From NCBI GenBank assembly GCA_900770845.1, contig CAAGLS010000218.1, positions 1-22,321 of the forward strand: a stretch of 22,321 nucleotides of DNA, written 5' to 3'. The notes beneath the pieces are model-generated. The model saw only the letters and a program-made list of their open reading frames with translations, was not told the origin of the DNA and did no database searches. The first letter of the stretch is position 1; every line of letters starts with the position of its first letter. This DNA comes from an uncultured Prevotella sp. Lineage in GTDB: Bacteria > Bacteroidota > Bacteroidia > Bacteroidales > Bacteroidaceae. This document shows positions 6,398 to 15,400 of this stretch, in pieces. A program made the translations under genes and the position numbers.

Positions 6398-6417
6398 CCA
6401 CGACAATAACCAAACCA

Positions 6418-8922
6418 ATGAACAAGTTCTTCCTTTCCATATTGGCTTTCACCATCTGGAGCCTGTCCTCCTTGGCGCAGGACATCCAGCCCTCGTTCGG
6501 CATCTACGCGGGCGACACCACCGTACAAGTGTTTCTCTATTCTCCCAACCCCAAGGCTGGACTGCACATCGCCTGCCTCAACGACCATGAGTCGTGGCAA
6601 GACTTGGGAAAGCTTTGCGGCTCCGATTATGGGCCGTGGGCTTCGCGCCAGATGCTCAATCCCTTTGTCATCAGTCGCGACGGCACCTATGCACTGCTCT
6701 TTGGCGTGGGCGGCGACGCTCCTTGCTTCGGGGTCGCGCTGAGCGAGGACCTGGTGACCTGGCGGCCGCAGGACTTCCCAAAGGTGAGTGTGCGCGGCTG
6801 CAGGGAACCCATCGCTTTTGTCAACGGCGACAACGGGTTTGACATCTATTTCAAGACCGCTCGGGGGCCACGCTTCCTCACTGCCACGGGCGACCTGCGC
6901 CACTTTTCCAAGGATGAGCCCTCAACGATAGAGGATGTGGCGTGGCTTCGCGATACGGCCTCCATCAGTGGCACGACTTACGACGGCACACTCCTCGAAC
7001 TGCCCAAGGTGCACTTCGACTACATCGTCAGTTATCTCCACGCCTTGGCCAACGACGCGAGAATGAGCGCATTGAGCATGGCCGACGACAGTCGGCGGTT
7101 TGCCTCACTGCCCAACGTCAGTGCCTCGCTGCGCGTGAATCTCGATAGTCGGAAGAACATTTCCAGCCAACTCTATGGAGTCTTCTTTGAGGACATCAAC
7201 TATGCCGCCGACGGTGGCCTCTATGCGGAGATGGTCCAGAATCGTGACTTTGAGTACTGCGCCAGCGACCATGAGGGATGGAATGCGGCCACGGCGTGGG
7301 GCAGCGTCGCACCCAATGGCAAGTTGGAGATTGCCACCGACTATCCTTTGAGCCGCAACAATCCCCACTATGTGGTTCTCTCGGGGGAGGGCATCTTCAA
7401 CAAAGGCTACGACGGTATGGTGCTGAGAGCCGACAGCCTCTATCATTTCAGCGTGTGGGCGCGTCTGCTGGGCCAGGATGTGAAGAAGAAGAAAGTCATA
7501 GTGATGCTTTCAGACAATGAGGGCAACACATTGGCGGATGGCAAGTTGACCATTGAGGACGCGAGTTGGACTGAGTATCGGTTGGATTTGAGGGTGGAAC
7601 GTCCTAAGACACGAAAGGACGTGGACAAATTTAAGGACGCCGTGCTCTCTGTGGTTCCGCAGGGCGAGGGTAGGGTGGCGCTCGACATGGTCAGCCTCAT
7701 GCCCAACGACACGTACAAGGGACACGGTCTGCGCCGCGACTTGGTGGAGGCCATCGCACGCCTGCAGCCCAAGTTCCTGCGTTTTCCCGGCGGCTGTCTT
7801 GTCCACGGCAACGGACTCTCAAACATCTATCATTGGAAAGAGACTATTGGCCAGCTTCAGGACCGCCGGCCGGCGCCCAACTATTGGGGCTATCACCAAA
7901 CAAGAGGACTGGGTTTCGAGGAGTTCTTCCAGCTCTGCGACGACTTGGGCTGTGAGCCGCTGCCAGTGGTGGCTGCGGGTGTGCCCTGCCAATGTTCGGC
8001 AGCCGACTCCTCGGGCTATGCCGGACAGCAAGGGGGAGTCGACATGAGGGATATGCCCGCCTATTGTGATGAGATATTGGAACTCATCGACTGGGCGCGC
8101 CGCCATCACCACCTTAATTATATAGGTATAGGCAACGAGGACCAGGTGTCGACGGCTTTCGAACAACGCTTCCTCATGATAAGCAAGGCCATCAAACAGC
8201 GCTATCCCGACATCAAGGTCATCGGCACAGCCGGCATGAGCCATAATCCCTCTGCCGACTATGTTGAGGGGTGGAAGTTCGCCAAGGCACATGGGGATGT
8301 CGTCGATTTGGTCGACGAACACTATTATGAGTCTACGGGCTGGTTCCTCACCCATCCCGACTATTACGACGACTACGACCGCAAGGGACCGAAAGTCTAT
8401 CTCGGCGAGTATGCCAGCCGCACGCGCACCATGGAGTCGGCCTTGGCCGAGGCTGCCTATCTTTGCAATGTGGAGCGCAACGGTGATGTCGTGGAAATGT
8501 GCAGCTATGCTCCCCTGCTGTGCAATGTGAACCATCAGAACTGGAATCCGAACCTCATCTATTTCGACAACGACACGATCACCGTCACGCCCTCTTATCT
8601 CGTGCAGCAGCTCTTCTCAACCCATAGCGGCGATCGCTATGTGGATTGTTCCATAAAGCTGACGCCCGACGACGCCAACCTGCGCTTTCGGGTGGCGGCA
8701 TCGTTGGTGGAAGACAGCAAGACGGGAAAACGCTATCTGAAAATCGTCAATACCCTGCCGCGAAAGCTCGACGTGTCGGTGGAGGGAATCCCAATACCGG
8801 CCGACGCCCAGTTGGAGACGGTCTGCGGCAGCCCCAGTGCGGAGAAGGCTTTTATAGAAATAGGTGTAGTGGGTGAGAAGCTTGCGCTGCGTCCCTACAG
8901 TGTGAGCGTCGTCACGCTGTGA
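6418..8922 (+). CDS. secreted GH51 alpha-L-arabinofuranosidase with GH43-like N-terminal part
   Basis: The enzyme should remove alpha-L-arabinofuranosyl side chains from plant arabinans or arabinoxylans outside the cytoplasm. The 834-residue product starts with a signal peptide (MNKFFLSILAFTIWSLSSLA, 1-20). Residues about 22-215 resemble a partial five-bladed-propeller GH43-type sequence (SPNPKAGLHIAC, GTYALLFGV, GCREPIAFVN). GH51 begins near 248 (SSQLYGVFFEDINYAADGG), is interrupted by a CBM4-like beta-sandwich (about 290-440), resumes at PKFLRFPGGCL, and has GIGNEDQV with acid/base E574 and YLGEYASR with nucleophile E664. A beta-sandwich domain closes the protein. No SusC/SusD pair or other glycosidase lies next to it, so it is not in a visible polysaccharide locus. 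The start follows the promoter at 6367-6397 and gives a proper signal peptide. Confidence 0.92.
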   Translation: MNKFFLSILAFTIWSLSSLAQDIQPSFGIYAGDTTVQVFLYSPNPKAGLHIACLNDHESWQDLGKLCGSDYGPWASRQMLNPFVISRDGTYALLFGVGGDAPCFGVALSEDLVTWRPQDFPKVSVRGCREPIAFVNGDNGFDIYFKTARGPRFLTATGDLRHFSKDEPSTIEDVAWLRDTASISGTTYDGTLLELPKVHFDYIVSYLHALANDARMSALSMADDSRRFASLPNVSASLRVNLDSRKNISSQLYGVFFEDINYAADGGLYAEMVQNRDFEYCASDHEGWNAATAWGSVAPNGKLEIATDYPLSRNNPHYVVLSGEGIFNKGYDGMVLRADSLYHFSVWARLLGQDVKKKKVIVMLSDNEGNTLADGKLTIEDASWTEYRLDLRVERPKTRKDVDKFKDAVLSVVPQGEGRVALDMVSLMPNDTYKGHGLRRDLVEAIARLQPKFLRFPGGCLVHGNGLSNIYHWKETIGQLQDRRPAPNYWGYHQTRGLGFEEFFQLCDDLGCEPLPVVAAGVPCQCSAADSSGYAGQQGGVDMRDMPAYCDEILELIDWARRHHHLNYIGIGNEDQVSTAFEQRFLMISKAIKQRYPDIKVIGTAGMSHNPSADYVEGWKFAKAHGDVVDLVDEHYYESTGWFLTHPDYYDDYDRKGPKVYLGEYASRTRTMESALAEAAYLCNVERNGDVVEMCSYAPLLCNVNHQNWNPNLIYFDNDTITVTPSYLVQQLFSTHSGDRYVDCSIKLTPDDANLRFRVAASLVEDSKTGKRYLKIVNTLPRKLDVSVEGIPIPADAQLETVCGSPSAEKAFIEIGVVGEKLALRPYSVSVVTL

Positions 8923-8944
8923 GGAAACTCATTGGCGATTGGCA

Positions 8945-8987
8945 ACGGGTCTTTCGGGGGCTGATGGCAGACTCCCGAAAGACCCGT
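8945..8987 (+). terminator. strong hairpin after the arabinofuranosidase gene
   Basis: ACGGGTCTTTCGGG (8945-8958) pairs perfectly with CCCGAAAGACCCGT (8974-8987), 14 bp, with two further possible pairs inside. It starts 22 bases after the stop codon. No T-run follows, so termination may depend on other factors or the hairpin may protect the mRNA 3' end. Confidence 0.65.
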
Positions 8988-9206
8988 GCGGGTGTTGTGG
9001 TGATAGTGGCGCTTGCGCCCGCTCGCCTCCAAGGGGGGAGCAACGGTGCAAATTTTTATAACCTTTCATCGGCCTTTTTAGTATTTGTCAACGTGCTTTT
9101 TTCAAATATTGTTGGTAAAATTGTCCTATTTTGCATGTTTTAAGTTCGTTTTATGCCTGCAAAAGGGGCGTTTTGTGGTTGAGTAGTAAAATTTTGCACA
9201 TTAAAT

Positions 9207-9237
9207 TTGGAAGTTACAATATTTTTTCATTACTTTG
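9207..9237 (+). promoter_or_regulatory. Bacteroidetes-type promoter of the OmpA-family gene
   Basis: TTGG (9207-9210, inside TTTGG), 19 bases of AT-rich spacer, then TTACTTTG (9230-9237), a close variant of TAnnTTTG. The start of transcription would be near 9243. The leader of about 66 bases opens with a small hairpin, AAGCCG (9246-9251) with CGGCTT (9258-9263), and has AGGGAG five bases... close to the ATG, features consistent with a stable, well-translated mRNA. Confidence 0.8.
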
Positions 9238-9309
9238 CACCTTGAAAGCCGTGGGTGCGGCTTAAAGGAAGAAAACATTTAGTAATTAAAATTATAAATT
9301 CAGGGAGAA

Positions 9310-10473
9310 ATGAAAAAGTTAGTTTTATTTGCTGCCGCAGCTATGATGGCAGCATCTGTAAACGCCCAGACGGTTACAGAAAGCAAGACCTTCGACAATT
9401 TCTACATTGGAATCAATGGTGGTGTAGCCTCCAAGACAACTGGCGTCAACGGATGGGCCAACAACCTCAACCCCAATGCAGGTCTGCGTATTGGTCGTTA
9501 CTTCACTCCAGTCTTCGGTCTGGCCATTGAAGGCAACGCATACTTCTCTAACAAGCCTTACAAGTCTTCTGGTACGGCTGTCCGCTATCTCAACACCCAG
9601 CTGTTGGGAACTGTCAACTTGAGCAACTGGTTCGGTGGCTACAAGGGCACTCCGCGCCTCTTCGAGGTGACTGCCCTCTACGGCTTGGGCTGGGGCCACA
9701 GCTTCTGCAACTCAAGCAAGGGTATCCGCCAGAACCGCATGACCTCCAAGGCTGCCATCGACTTCGCTTGGAACCTTGGCGCCGACAAGGCTTGGCAGAT
9801 CTACATCGAGCCTTCTATCTCCTGGGCTTTCCACAACCACGCTTCTGCAAGCGAGATGAATGCTACCGACGACCAGCCCGAGTACAACCTCAACTTCAGC
9901 CAGGTGCAGCTCAACGCTGGTGTGATCTACAAGTTCAAGAACTCCAACGGCACTCACAACTTCACTATCGCCCAGCTTCGCGACCAGGCCGAGATTGATG
10001 GCCTCAACGCTCAGATCAACAGCCTGCGCAGCGACCTCAACAACAAGGATGCTGAGCTCGCAGCCAAGGATCGTCAGATTGCTGACCTCCAGAAGGCTCT
10101 CGACGATTGCAACGCCAAGCCCAAGTATGTGAAGCCCGCTACTGCAACCAACCTGCAGCCCACTGTTCTCTTCCGTCAGGGCAAGAGCGTGATCGATCCC
10201 GCTCAGTACGCTCCCATCGAGCTTATCGCCACCTACATGAAGAACAATCCTTCTGCCAAGGTCGAGATCAAGGGATATGCTTCTCCCGAGGGTTCTGCCG
10301 AACTCAACCAGAAGCTGTCTGAGAAGCGTGCAGAGGTTGTCAAGAACGCTCTTATCAAGAAGTACAAGATCGCTGCCAACCGCCTCTCCGCTAAGGGTTG
10401 CGGTGCTACTGACAAGCTCTTCGAGCAGGTTGAGTTCAACCGTGTGGCCACCTTCAACGACACCACAAAATAA
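9310..10473 (+). CDS. OmpA-family outer membrane protein (barrel + OmpA C-terminal domain)
   Basis: This is a major outer membrane protein that spans the outer membrane and binds peptidoglycan. The 387-residue product has a signal peptide ending ASVNAQ (1-20) and an N-terminal beta-barrel of about 190 residues with aromatic-rich alternating strands (FYIGINGGVASKTTG, LFEVTALYGLGWGHSF). A heptad coiled-coil linker follows (about 222-266, LRDQAEIDGLNAQINSLRSD), then an OmpA C-terminal domain (284-372) with PTVLFRQGKSVID and GYASPEGSAELNQKLSEKRA. The barrel-coil-OmpA layout is typical of dominant Prevotella/Porphyromonas OmpA-like porins. Codon choice is strongly biased (AAC, GAC, AAG, CTC), unlike the neighbours, which suggests high expression. 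It is a single-gene unit with its own promoter and terminator. Confidence 0.94.
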   Translation: MKKLVLFAAAAMMAASVNAQTVTESKTFDNFYIGINGGVASKTTGVNGWANNLNPNAGLRIGRYFTPVFGLAIEGNAYFSNKPYKSSGTAVRYLNTQLLGTVNLSNWFGGYKGTPRLFEVTALYGLGWGHSFCNSSKGIRQNRMTSKAAIDFAWNLGADKAWQIYIEPSISWAFHNHASASEMNATDDQPEYNLNFSQVQLNAGVIYKFKNSNGTHNFTIAQLRDQAEIDGLNAQINSLRSDLNNKDAELAAKDRQIADLQKALDDCNAKPKYVKPATATNLQPTVLFRQGKSVIDPAQYAPIELIATYMKNNPSAKVEIKGYASPEGSAELNQKLSEKRAEVVKNALIKKYKIAANRLSAKGCGATDKLFEQVEFNRVATFNDTTK

Positions 10474-10502
10474 TTTCCTTTAAGGATTTTATCTAAGCAT
10501 AG

Positions 10503-10537
10503 TTCCCGTCTCCGAATCCTCGGAGGCGGGAATTTTG
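10503..10537 (+). terminator. terminator of the OmpA-family gene
   Basis: TTCCCGTCTCCGA (10503-10515) pairs with TCGGAGGCGGGAA (10520-10532) with one G-U pair and a four-base loop, followed by TTTT. It starts 30 bases after the stop codon and is a good intrinsic terminator. Confidence 0.85.
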
Positions 10538-10715
10538 TTATTAAGCGGATGGTATCTGACATCAATCTCTCACAGACGGTGGTTTTGGCGCTTCTTGCAG
10601 ATTCGATATAATAAGGGCTGGTTCTATATATCGACAATTTCTCACCTACAGTCCGGCAAGTGAAGCAAATAAGAAAGATTAATGCGAAATGCTTTTCCCG
10701 TTCGCCTATTTTTGT

Positions 10716-10723
10716 TATTTTTG
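10716..10723 (+). promoter_or_regulatory. -7 element of aroA
   Basis: TATTTTTG matches TAnnTTTG; 19 bases upstream only TTTT (10693-10696) is found, so the -33 part is weak. It lies 33 bases before ATG 10756, which argues against the longer in-frame start at 10660, upstream of the promoter. Confidence 0.5.
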
Positions 10724-10755
10724 CAAGCGGAACAACCAACAAGAAACAAACAGCA

Positions 10756-11997
10756 ATGTTGCAATATACCATCAAGGCTCCAAAAAGGCTGCGTGCCAAC
10801 GTGGCACTGCCTCCCTCGAAGAGCATCAGCAACCGCGCCCTCATCATCCATGCCTTGGCAGGAGGGGCAAGCTTTCCCGAGAACATATCCGACTGCGACG
10901 ACACGAAAGTGCTGGTGCGCGCCTTGGAGACGATGCCCGACGAGATTGACATCCGCGCGTCGGGTTCGGCCATGCGCTTCCTCACGGCCTATCTGAGTGT
11001 AACTCCCGGTGAGCATACGCTGACGGGGTCGGAGCGGATGCTGAAGCGGCCCATTGGCGTGCTGGTGGATGCCTTGCGCCGTCTGGGAGCTGACATTGAC
11101 TATTTGGGCGAGGAGGGCTTCCCGCCTCTGCGCATCCGCGGGCGTGAACTTGAGGGCGGTCGGCTGGAAGTGCCAGCCGACATCAGCTCACAGTATGTCT
11201 CCGCCCTGCTGATGATAGGGCCGGCACTAAAGGATGGCCTCTCCGTAAAGTTGTTGGGTACCATCAGTTCGCGCCCATACATAGACTTGACCCTGCACGT
11301 GATGCACGACTATGGGGCAGAGGCCCAGTGGACGGACGTGGACACAATCGCGGTGGGTTCCAAGCCATACGTGGCCAACCGCTATGTGATAGAGGGTGAT
11401 TGGAGCGCGGCCAGCTATTGGTATGAGATGCTCATCCTCAATGGCGACAACGATTCGACAGTCAGCCTTGGCGGCCTCAGCGACGGCTCGCGGCAGGGCG
11501 ACTCCATGGTGCGCTACATCGGGTCGCTCTTCGGCCTGAGGACATCGATGGTGAGGGAAGTAGGCGAGCCCCTGCGGGTGGTGCTGGCCAAGGGCTTCCG
11601 CCACATCCAGCGGCTCGACTACGACTTCTCCAATTGTCCCGACCTGGCGCAGACTTTCATCGTGGCCTGCGCCGCCCTTGGTGTCCCTTTCCGTTTCTCT
11701 GGTCTTGGCTCGCTGAAAATTAAGGAGACCGACCGCATCGAGGCCATGAAGAACGAGCTGAGGAAGATGGGAGTGGTGGCCCGCGACCACAACGACGTGG
11801 AACTGATATGGGAAGGCGGCCGGTGCGAACCCACTTGGGCACCCTTCGACGCCTACGGCGACCACCGTATGGCCATGTCGTTGGCTCCCTTGGCGATGGT
11901 ACGCGACGAGATAAAAATCAACAATCCCCAAGTGGTCAGCAAGTCCTATCCCCGATTCTGGGACGACTTGCGGCAGGCGGGCTTCACCGTGGAATGA
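10756..11997 (+). CDS. aroA: 3-phosphoshikimate 1-carboxyvinyltransferase (EPSP synthase) AroA
   Basis: AroA joins phosphoenolpyruvate to shikimate 3-phosphate, the sixth step of the shikimate pathway, in the cytoplasm. The 413-residue product shows the S3P-binding start LPPSKSISNRAL (18-29), the PEP-region RASGSAMRFLTAY (67-79), SSQYVSALLM, the KIKETDRIEAMKNEL motif with the conserved TDRI, and YGDHRMAMSLAPLA near the C terminus. It is slightly shorter than the E. coli enzyme (427). ATG 10756 is chosen because the protein then begins at the first family-like beta strand (MLQYTIKAP) and because a promoter element lies between it and the earlier start. The stop is one base away from the start of the next gene, so the two are translationally coupled. 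Confidence 0.95.
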   Translation: MLQYTIKAPKRLRANVALPPSKSISNRALIIHALAGGASFPENISDCDDTKVLVRALETMPDEIDIRASGSAMRFLTAYLSVTPGEHTLTGSERMLKRPIGVLVDALRRLGADIDYLGEEGFPPLRIRGRELEGGRLEVPADISSQYVSALLMIGPALKDGLSVKLLGTISSRPYIDLTLHVMHDYGAEAQWTDVDTIAVGSKPYVANRYVIEGDWSAASYWYEMLILNGDNDSTVSLGGLSDGSRQGDSMVRYIGSLFGLRTSMVREVGEPLRVVLAKGFRHIQRLDYDFSNCPDLAQTFIVACAALGVPFRFSGLGSLKIKETDRIEAMKNELRKMGVVARDHNDVELIWEGGRCEPTWAPFDAYGDHRMAMSLAPLAMVRDEIKINNPQVVSKSYPRFWDDLRQAGFTVE

Positions 11998-11998
11998 G

Positions 11999-12391
11999 AT
12001 GGCTTACCTTATATTGATACTCGTGGCTTTAGGACTGGCATGCGCCGTTTGGGAACTTCTTCAGCAACGGAGGGGCAAGGCGCAGCCCGCGGTTCTTCCT
12101 GAGTCTTCCTCCTGCTCCACCTGCGATGGCACAGGCGCCAAATGCGAGCAGGAGTGCATGATGGAGGCTGCCACTAAGGACATCGTATATTTCAACGATG
12201 AGGAACTCGACAGTTACCGCGGTCGTGCCTCCGATGCATATTCCGACCAGGAGGCCGAGGAGTTTGCCGAGGTGATGTACACCATGCGCCCCGATGAGGT
12301 GAAGGAGTGGAATCGTTCGCTCATCTTGCGCGGCGTGAACATGCCCGACCAGATAAAAGACGAGTTCATCAGTCTTGCAAGTGGCGAGTAA
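11999..12391 (+). CDS. small Cys-rich single-pass membrane protein of unknown function
   Basis: I recognise this only as a type of small protein found in Bacteroidales; I know no proven function. The 130 residues begin with a membrane segment (about 3-20, YLILILVALGLACAVWELL) followed by basic QQRRGK, so the C-terminal part probably lies in the cytoplasm. Four cysteines form C-X2-C-X6-C-X3-C (C39, C42, C49, C53; CSTCDGTGAKCEQEC), a pattern that could bind zinc or an iron-sulfur cluster. The rest (about 60-130) is acidic and helical (NDEELDSYRGR, EEFAEVMYTMRPDEVKEWNRS). The ATG overlaps the region of the aroA stop with one base between them, so it is expressed with aroA. sprE follows after 52 bases. 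Alternative: an anchored redox or assembly factor; confidence is in the gene, not in a role. Confidence 0.8.
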   Translation: MAYLILILVALGLACAVWELLQQRRGKAQPAVLPESSSCSTCDGTGAKCEQECMMEAATKDIVYFNDEELDSYRGRASDAYSDQEAEEFAEVMYTMRPDEVKEWNRSLILRGVNMPDQIKDEFISLASGE

Positions 12392-12443
12392 GCAATAAAA
12401 TCGGCTTCGATACGTTCTCTTTCAGAAATCATTTCTTGCAACA

Positions 12444-15400
12444 TTGACATTCAAGACACGACATATCGTTCTCCTTCTGCTGTTGGCAGCAACCATCCTT
12501 GAGGGTTGCTCCACACAGAAAAACACCGCCAAGACCCGTTGGTGGCATTCTTTCACTGCGCGCTACAATACCTATTATAATGGCACGCTGGCCTATATCG
12601 ACGGTTCGTTGGAAAAGGAGCAGGGCAACCAGGACAACTACACGGAGATTATCCCGCTCTATACGGTTGGCAACAAGGGCAGCCGTGAGTTGGGAAAGGC
12701 CAACTTCGACCGTGCCATCGAGAAATGCCAGAAGGCCATCAAGCTCCACAGCATCAAGCGTCGTCCGCAATGGACCAAGAGCCGCAGGAAGACCCCGCGC
12801 GACCTGGAATGGCTCAACCGCAGGGAATACAACCCCTTCCTTTGGAAGGCCTGGATGCTCATGGGGCGCTCACAGTTCTACAAGGGCGACTTCGATGAGG
12901 CCGCCTCCACCTTCTCTTATATGAGCCGCCTCTATCAGACGCAGCCCGCCATCTATGGACGTGCGAGGGCTTGGCTGGCCAAATGCTATATTGAGGAGGG
13001 TTGGCTCTACGATGCCGAGGATGTGGTGCGCAACATGCAGCGCGACAGCATCCACTGGCGCGCACGCAAGGAATGGGACTTCACCTATGCCGACTATTAC
13101 ATCCATACGGGCGACTACGCCAAGGCCATTCCCTATCTGCGCAAGTGCATCAAGCACGAGATGCGCCGCAAGCAGAAGGCACGCGAGTGGTTCCTCATGG
13201 GCCAGCTGCAGGAAGCCGTGGGCAACAAGCGCGAGGCTTACAAGGCCTACCGCCACGTCACTCGGCTTGCCCCGCCCTACCAGCTCGACTTCAATGCCCG
13301 CATTGCCATGACCGAGGTGCTGTCGGAGGGACAGTCGAAGAAGATGATCAGCCGGCTGAAACGCATGGCCGCCAACGACAACAACAAGGACTATCTCGAC
13401 CAAGTGTATTATGCTATCGGCAACATCTATCTGGCACAACGCGACACCATCCGAGCCATTTCGGCCTACGAGAAAGGCAACAAGAAGGCAACCCGCTCTG
13501 GGATAGAGAAAGGTGTGTTGCTGCTCAAGTTGGGCGACTTGTATTGGAATCTTGAGAAATACAATGACGCCCAGCGTTGCTACGGCGAGGCCATCGGACT
13601 GCTCGACAAGGAGCGCCCCGACTACGAGCAATTGTCCAAACGCTCCAAGGTACTCGACGAGCTGGTGCCATTCACCGATGCCATATACCTGCAGGACTCC
13701 TTGCAGACGCTCGCCAAGATGGACGAGAAGAGCCGCAATGCCGCCATCGACCGCGTGATAGAGGCCCTGAAGAAAAAAGAGAAGGAGGAGCGCGACAAAC
13801 AGGCAGAGGCCAACGCGCAGCAGAATGGCAACACGGGGTTTGAGAACAACAGCCAGAACCGAAACCAAACCAATGCCCCAACGCAGAACCAGCAGGGCGG
13901 CGTGTGGTATTTCTACAATCCCCTGACGGTGAGCCAAGGCAAGTCGCAGTTCCAGCGCTTGTGGGGCAAACGGGAGAATGTGGACGACTGGCAACGCGTG
14001 AACAAGACTGTCGTGGCCAGCCTCGACCAGCAAGAACTCACGCAGGAGCAGCAAGACTCCATCGCCGCCGCCGAGGCCATCAGCGACTCGTTGGAGAACA
14101 TCAAGGACTCTGCCCAAAACGACCCCCACAAGCGTGAATACTATCTCAAGCAGATTCCCTTCACCGAAGAGCAGGTTGCGGCCAGCAATGCCATCATCAT
14201 GGACGGACTCTTCAACAGCGGTGTCATCTTCAAGGACAAACTCGACAACCTGGCGTTGAGCCAAAAACAGTTCGACCGCCTGCTCTCCCAATATCCCCAA
14301 TATGAGAAGATGGCAGATGTCTACTATCATCTCTTCCTGCTCTATAGCCGGAAGGGCGACCATGCCACAGCCCAGACCTACGTGGAGAAGTTGAAAGCCA
14401 ATTATCCCGAGAGCCAGTGGACGGTGTTGCTCACCGATCCTTACTTCGCCCAGAATGCCCGCGAGGGAGTGCATCTTGAGGACTCGCTCTACGCCGCCAC
14501 CTACGATGCCTTCAAGGCTGACCGATTCTCGGAGGTGGCGGGCAACACCCATGTCTCCGCTACGCGCTTCCCCTTGGGGGCCAATCGCGACAAGTTCCTG
14601 TTCATCGGTGGCCTGGGCAAGCTCAACTCGGGCGACGCCAACGGCTGCGTGGCCGACATGAAAGAACTTGTCGAGAAGTTTCCCAAGAGTCAGGTGGGAG
14701 AAATGGCCGGTATGATCATCAATGGAGTCAACGCTGGCCGTCGGCTCCATGGGGGCAAGTTCGACTTGGGCAATGTGTGGGATCGCCGCACGGAAGTCCT
14801 TGCCGACAGTGATTCCATCAATGCGCAGAAGCTCTCCAATGAGCGCAACACCAACTTCACGTTCATGATGGTCTATCGTCCCGACTCGGTCAATGAGAAC
14901 CAGTTGCTTTTCCAGTTGGCGCGTTTCAACTTCTCCAGCTATCTGGTCCGCGACTTCGACATCAGCATCGAGGACGACGGCGGTCTTCACCGCATGAAGG
15001 TGAGCGGATTCCGCAATTATGACGAGGCCTTGCAGTATGCCCGCAGTGTCTACAGGCAGAAATCCATTGTGGCCGCCTTGCGAAAGGGTAGGGGCATCAT
15101 CATCAGCGACATCAATCTTCCCCTCCTCGGCCGTCAGTTTAGTTATGACGATTACGATAAGTTCTATGCCAAGCATTTTGCCCCGCTCAAGGTGAGCACG
15201 TTCATGCTTCTCACTGAACCCGACGAGATTGTCACCCGTCCGGCCAAGGAGGAGCAGCCTACGCAGACTGATGTGGACAACATGCTTGAGGACGGCATCT
15301 ATCTCGACAATGGTCTCACTCCGAATGAGCCGCAGCAAGGCACGACAATCATCGAGGAACCAGCCCAGACAGACCAGCCGCAGACCCAAGGCACGACGAT

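Larger units (their letters stand above)
8923..9309 (+). other. AT-rich intergenic stretch with a hairpin and the ompA promoter
   Basis: The first 65 bases hold the hairpin at 8945-8987. From about 9050 the sequence is AT-rich and leads into the promoter at 9207-9237. A small frame starting at 8919 reads through the hairpin and shows no recognisable protein features. I see no gene here. Confidence 0.65.

Noticed and set aside
8919..9143. 74-residue frame after the arabinofuranosidase gene
   Set aside because: It overlaps the previous stop codon, reads through a strong hairpin and has no conserved features that I can see.
10660..10755. Longer AroA start
   Set aside because: The 32 extra residues are not family-like and the -7 element at 10716-10723 lies inside them.
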